Part shown: piece by piece, positions 55,501-61,500 of the stretch
Layout: each line of letters begins with the position of its first letter
Position numbering within the stretch: position 1 is the stretch's first letter
NCBI RefSeq assembly: GCF_029852145.1
Contig: NC_079979.1
Location: forward strand, 18,673,901 to 18,737,900
Source: Microplitis mediator
Lineage: Eukaryota; Arthropoda; Insecta; Hymenoptera; Braconidae
Length of the DNA: 64,000 nt
Reading direction: 5' to 3'
Position numbers and translations under genes: made by a program
Notes under the pieces: model-generated
Database searches by the model: none
What the model was told of the DNA's origin: nothing
What the model saw: only the letters and a program-made list of their open reading frames with translations

Positions 55501-58500
55501 TAAAAAAAAAAAATATGCACATATAGAAAATTAAAAAGTCTACAGGTGCAATTTTTTATAATATTTTTTTTGGAAAAAAACAAAAAATTATTAGACGTCA
55601 ACTAACTTTACAATCATTCAATCATGATCCTAAAGTTAGCAGATGATATGATCCAGAACCCGTATAAAAAAGTTGCGGTATTCCGCAGGTGATCCGCTGG
55701 ATATCATGTGGAAGTCATATTTTGATACAAATATGAATTCCGGATGAATTCCTGATGAATACACAAAGATAGTATAGAAATATACTTCTAGTGATAGATT
55801 GTATGAAAAATTCTATTACAAAAAAATTTTTTTTCTTGCGGGGAAATTGGGAGTTTTTTTTTAGCCGAGTGATCTCGGAGTGAAGTGGATTTTATTTCAC
55901 GCCCAATTCACTCCTGTCCGGAGTTTTAACATTCCAATGAATTTATATTAAACTGTTAAACACTTCGCGAATTTTTTTTAGTGTATTGACCTAAAAGAGC
56001 TTTAATTAATAAATTTTTCAAATTCATTTTAGTTTAGAAAAAAAAAATTGTTTCTGTAGAAAATTTTTTTACAGGTGGTCCATTATGCCTCAGATATCGC
56101 AAATCTGCTTAAAATATCAGAGATAACATGATTTGACCGAAAATGAAAAAAAAAAGAAAAAATTTACTAAATTTTTGAGGGGGGCCTTCGTGCCCCAGGT
56201 TCCTCTATTATTTCGTTACTGCTAATTTAAAAAAAAAATATCTCTCATTTTACGTGTCAACTTATAATATGATCATTACAATCTATTACTAACTTTCTTC
56301 CATATTATCATTTGATACTCATCCAAAAATCATCTGAAATTCATATTTGTGTCAAAATATGACTTCTACATGATATTCAGCTGATCACCTGCGGATTACC
56401 GGCGGAATCCCGCAACTTTTTTACACGGGAAGTTAGCAGACAATCAACAATTTTTGGATTTTTTTTTCACCAAATCAATTGCCAAAAAAAAAAAAAACTA
56501 AAAAAATGCACATGTAGAAAATAAAAAAATCTACAAGTGCAATTTTTCAAAATATTTTTTTTTTTAATAATTTATTATTTTTTTTAAATTCCAAAAATTA
56601 TTTTACGTTTGCTAACTTCAGTATCATGCAAATGATTCTGAAGTTAGCAGACAATTAACAAATTTTGGATTTTTTTTTCAACAATTTAATTTAAAAAAAA
56701 AAAAAAAAACTAAAAAATGCACATGTAGAAAATTTTAAAAACTATATGTGCAATTTTTTCAAATATTTTTTTTTTATTATTTATCGTTTAAAAAAAAATT
56801 CAAAAATTATTAGACGTCGGCTAACTCCAGTCTCATAGTTAGTAGACAATTAAAAATTTCTGAATTTGTTTTCAATAATTTAATTAAAAAAAAAAAAACT
56901 AAAAATATGCACATGTAGAAAATTTAAAAAACTACATGTGCATTTTTTTAAAATATTTTTTTTTTGTAATTTATCATTTTTTTTTAAATCCAAACATTAT
57001 TAGACGGCTAATTTCGCAATCATTCATAAATTTACGTAATTTCAAGTCAACTGTCGACTGTGATTAAATTCACGTCTGTTGATATTATCCTTTTATAAGA
57101 GGTCTATTTTGCACTAGTATATAGGGATTTTGAGTCCATGAAGCCTTTACAGAGCAATCGATGCCCAAAGTACCAAAGCTGTGCTCGTAAGTCAGCCAAT
57201 CAATTAGAGAATTGAATACGTTTACATAATACCGTTTGAAGTTTGTACGTTTTCGTGTTTAGTATGTCCTATTTGGCCCCATACAGAAAGTATCAATTAG
57301 TGGTAAATAATCAATCCCTTTTCCTCCACTGAATTCTGAATCCGCAGAGCTTTTAAATCAAAATTCAAATTACCCATTAAATTAATTAATTAATTAAATA
57401 AGATAAAGTAAACAGGAGACTCAAACTTACATTTCAAATTATCATCTCTTGAAGAATTTAATTATACTCTAATTTAAATCAATAGATTAATTAAGCTAAT
57501 TAATTGTTGCCTTCCATCAACAATAATCGCTTTGTTATTAAAAAGTTTAGTTTCACTAGAAAAACTTAAACCGTTTAAATTTAATAAATAATTAAATAGT
57601 TCACTTTGTTAAAAACTTGTCAACTTGGTCTTTGTAATTTAAAAATTTGTCAGTCGTTAATTTTTCCAAAGTAATTAAAAATAAATTGACAATGGAAAAT
57701 TTTAGGTACTGTACGACGGCAAGCTGTCCAATGCAATTGTGTTCATGTACAATCCAGTGGCGACAGACTCTCAATTATGTTTACAAAGCGCACCAAAGGG
57801 TAATGTCTCGTACTTTGTTCACACTCCACATGCGCTCATGTTACAGGTACAGGCATACCGTTTTTTTATACCGATTTTTAATTTACAAATAAAAGTTATT
57901 CTTGGATGTTTTAATTAATTAATTAATTTATTTTTTTTTACAGGATGTCAAAGCGGTTATAACGCATTCCATACACAGTACACTAAATTCCATCGGTGGA
58001 ATCCAAGTATTATTCCCATTGTTTTCACAATTGGATATGTCCTACGACTGTATAGCGCCCAATGACATCAAACGTGACCCAATGTTATGGTAAATTATTT
58101 TTTAATTAATTATTTAAATGAAAACCTAAAACTTATCGCTATTGTCGGGCTCTTGAGCTCAACATTACTATTGTTAATAAATTTTTGAGCTCTTCAAGCT
58201 TGAAAATAGTAATTTTGCACTTTCTATTGCGGAAATTGAAAAACTCAAAAACTTCCCGATGTTCTCAGGGAGCTCGAAGACGTCATTACTTGTAAAATTT
58301 TGAGAACTTCGAGCTCAAAAAACTGTTAGACTGACAAAACATACGTTTTACTGAAGAAAAAGAATTTTTGTTGGGCGATATCTTTGGAACGAATCAACTG
58401 ATTCGAACGTTATTGGCTGCAATCGAAAGAACTCATCAAGACTTGGAACTTATTAAATTTTAAGGCGAATCGGACAAGTGGTTTATGAGTTATACGCAAC

Positions 58501-61500
58501 CCGTGTAAAAAAAATTAGTTCCAAAAAGATTCAAAGAAAAATCCACATGTGGAACTTCTAGACAGATTAGAAATTCGAATGGAACTTTTTTGGAACGTTA
58601 GTAATTTTGGTGGGAAAAAAAAGTTTTTATGAGCGAATTTAAAGTAAAAAAAGGACGTTTTTGGAACTTTTTTAGAATTTTTTATGGACGTTTTTTTAGT
58701 TCTATAAAAAATTCAAAAGTAGTGATTTTTGAACTATTTTGTTATGTTTCTAGAACGTCTTTATTCTACAAACGATACAAAAAAGTGATTTTGGAACGCC
58801 TTTTTTAGTCCACAAAAAGTCAAAAGTGGTGATTTTGGAACTTTTTTGGAACGTCTATTTTAGTTCTATAATAGTTTGTAAAGTAAAGATTTTTGTACCA
58901 TTTTTGAATGTTTTCGGAACGTCTTTTTAAGTCTATAAAAAAGTTAAAAGTGGTGATTTTTGAACTTTTTTAGAATGTCCATATAAAATCCTAAAAAATT
59001 TCCAAGAACTTCTTTTTTTGACTCTAAATTCGCTCATAAAAACTTTTTTTTATCGTCGAAATTACTAACGTTCCAAAAAAGTTCTATTTGAAGTTCTTAT
59101 CTGTCTCATGTTTAGAAGTTCCACATGCGGAACTTTTTTGGAATCTTTTTAGAACATTTTTTTTTTACACAGGAAAGAGCCTACTAAAATTTTTTTTTTA
59201 ATTTTCATTTTTCGTATAACGTAAACTACACGACCAATCGGCTCTAAAATCTAATCGATTTCAAGTCTTGGTGAGCCCTTTCAATTGCTACCAAGAACAC
59301 TCGAATCAGTTGATTCGTTTTAAAAATATCGTTGGACAAAAAAGTTTCCCTCCACATACACACACGCACACGGACGTCCACCCGGAAACAGAATAGCTTC
59401 CTAGGACCTTAAAACGTTAAGATCTGTTAGAAATTGTGTACCTGAAGATCGAACGTTCTTTGCGTAACGAAAAAAAAAAATCGGAAATTAAAAAATCTAC
59501 TGGATGACCAGATTTCTGAAATGTTTCGCATTTAGATGCTGATATGTCAGCCGAAAATCTTAAGCCACCGCCGATTTCCAAAACTACTTCTTGAGCAGTC
59601 AGATTACGTAAATTTCTTTCATTTTCACTGCGCGAAAAACGTTCCGATCTTCAGGTGCATCAGAAATTCGATTTTCGAAAATTGAACCAAAACCAATAAC
59701 TTCCTTTTTTTGAAATTTTTTAATTTTGTTAGCGGGAAGTTAAAAAAATTTATAAATTCAGTCAACACAAAAAAAATTTAATTATTATTCTGTTTCTAGT
59801 TCGAAATTACTAGGATTTATTTGCGATTTGGTTGAAACTTCGCAAACAGTGCAGCAGCATATGGTACAAAACCGTGGATTTTTAGTTATCAGTTTTATGT
59901 TACAACGTGCGAGTCGTGAGCATCTTACGACGGAAGTTCTTGCGTCATTTTTAGAGCTCACTAAGCATCTGGTCACGTGTCTCAGTGCTAATAGTGATTT
60001 ATTATTGAAACAGGTATAATTATTTACTATTTATTTTTATTTATATACAATTATTATGCAGATGAATGCGCTATTGGTAATTTACATCTTCAGAAAAAAA
60101 AAAAAATAAGCACTTGGAAGACAACTTGTCTTGTCAACACTCGAGATGTTTGTGTCAGATGAACCCAAGATGACAAATAAGTGACATTTGTTTAAAAAAA
60201 TTGATTTTAATTTAAAATTCCTGTTACTTTTTCTCCAACCAGATTTTAAATTCAATTTTTCATTTCAATCGAACTCTAAATATGACAAAAATTTTATACG
60301 AACTGCGGGTCACCCTCACCTTCGACGGGCTGCGATACTTTTCTCCCTAGGTTTAAAATATCCAATTAATATAAATATAATATTTCATATTTTTCTGATC
60401 AATTAAAATCCCAATAGCGTAGACACGTATCTATACAATAATTTAAATAATTGAGGTAAAAGCCCTTATACTCGCTCACTTTTCATTGGAGTGAGATTAA
60501 ATCACTCAATACAAATTAATAAATAAAATGAAAAACCATTTTTTTTTATAGTTATTTTTTGAAGCTTCGAGTATTAGAATAAAATTTAAGTTTGAAGAAT
60601 AATCTTGATAATTAATTTTTATTAATTTTTTAAATAAGCTCCTTGAGTGTACCCATAGTCGCTCACTAAAAGTTGTCATGTACCATTACTCGACCAACAC
60701 ATGGCCCTATAGTCGCTCAAAGACAATATCAATTAAACTATGATAAGTTTATTGATTTGGACAAATAATTTATAAATTATACTACTTTATTCTTTCATAA
60801 TATTAAATTTCATGAATTTTAAAAATGTATTTAATAAGATATAGTTACAACAATTCTTAAAAAATTTGACGTAACCCAAATTGAATCTAACGAATGAACG
60901 TCAAAGTAAAAAATGTCCGGCTTTGCGCGATTTTGAAAACAGTCATTTAATTTAAATTTATAATCTATTATGAAATAATTTGATACATCATATTTTAATA
61001 TAGATAATAGATAGATAATAAATTTAATTCGACCATGAGGTCTAGATCTCCTGTGGCCGTTCAAAAAACAAAATATTTACATTAGTTTTTACATTGGAAA
61101 CAAAAGTATTATATAAAAAATATAATAATAATAATAAAAATAAAAATAAGTTCCTTCGTCAAGTGATCTTAATTGGAGCTTTCTAGTTCTAGAAAATAAT
61201 TGTATGCAGCACTACGAAATTCCATGAATGTAGGGAGAGATGTAAGGCTCGGAGGTAGTGTATTCCAGACACGAATTACGGATACAATAAATGATTTATC
61301 ATAAAAAGCAAGATGACAGGTAGGCGTAAATAGTCCTGCCTTACATCCCCTCTACGCAGCATAGGCTGCAGAAAGACTAATTCATTATTGAATAACTGAC
61401 CCTGATTCATATAAATTGCTTTATATAATATATTTAGATTCACAAATAATTATTTATCAATAATAATATTTTTAGTCAGCCTTAAACAGTTAAAGTGAGC

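Larger units (their letters stand above)
54264..57705 (+). other. Nbea: Intron i-j (3.4 kb), a cluster of miniature elements
   Basis: It contains the GTAGAAGTACC element (54706-54884), a K-prime relative (about 55275-55443), K copies 5-8 and the CCCGTATAAA element (55659-56429). 54264-54700, 54885-55270 and 57024-57700 hold nothing recognised. Confidence 0.7.
58145..59755 (+). repeat. Repeat E, copy 2, a fold-back unit with two passengers
   Basis: 58308 onward matches window bases 1-210, and 59660-59755 matches about 310-405. Arms of about 130 bp (58365-58498 and 59215-59345) pair with each other (GAATCAACTGATTCG occurs in both). The CCCGTGTAAA element lies in the loop. 58145-58310 repeats GAGCTC/AAGCTC words. 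A CACACACGCACACGGACGTC stretch follows the right arm at about 59357-59380. Non-coding. Confidence 0.6.
58090..59799 (+). other. Nbea: Intron k-l (1.7 kb), almost wholly repeat
   Basis: Repeat E copy 2 (about 58145-59755) fills it, itself carrying a CCCGTGTAAA element and a family L element. Confidence 0.75.
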
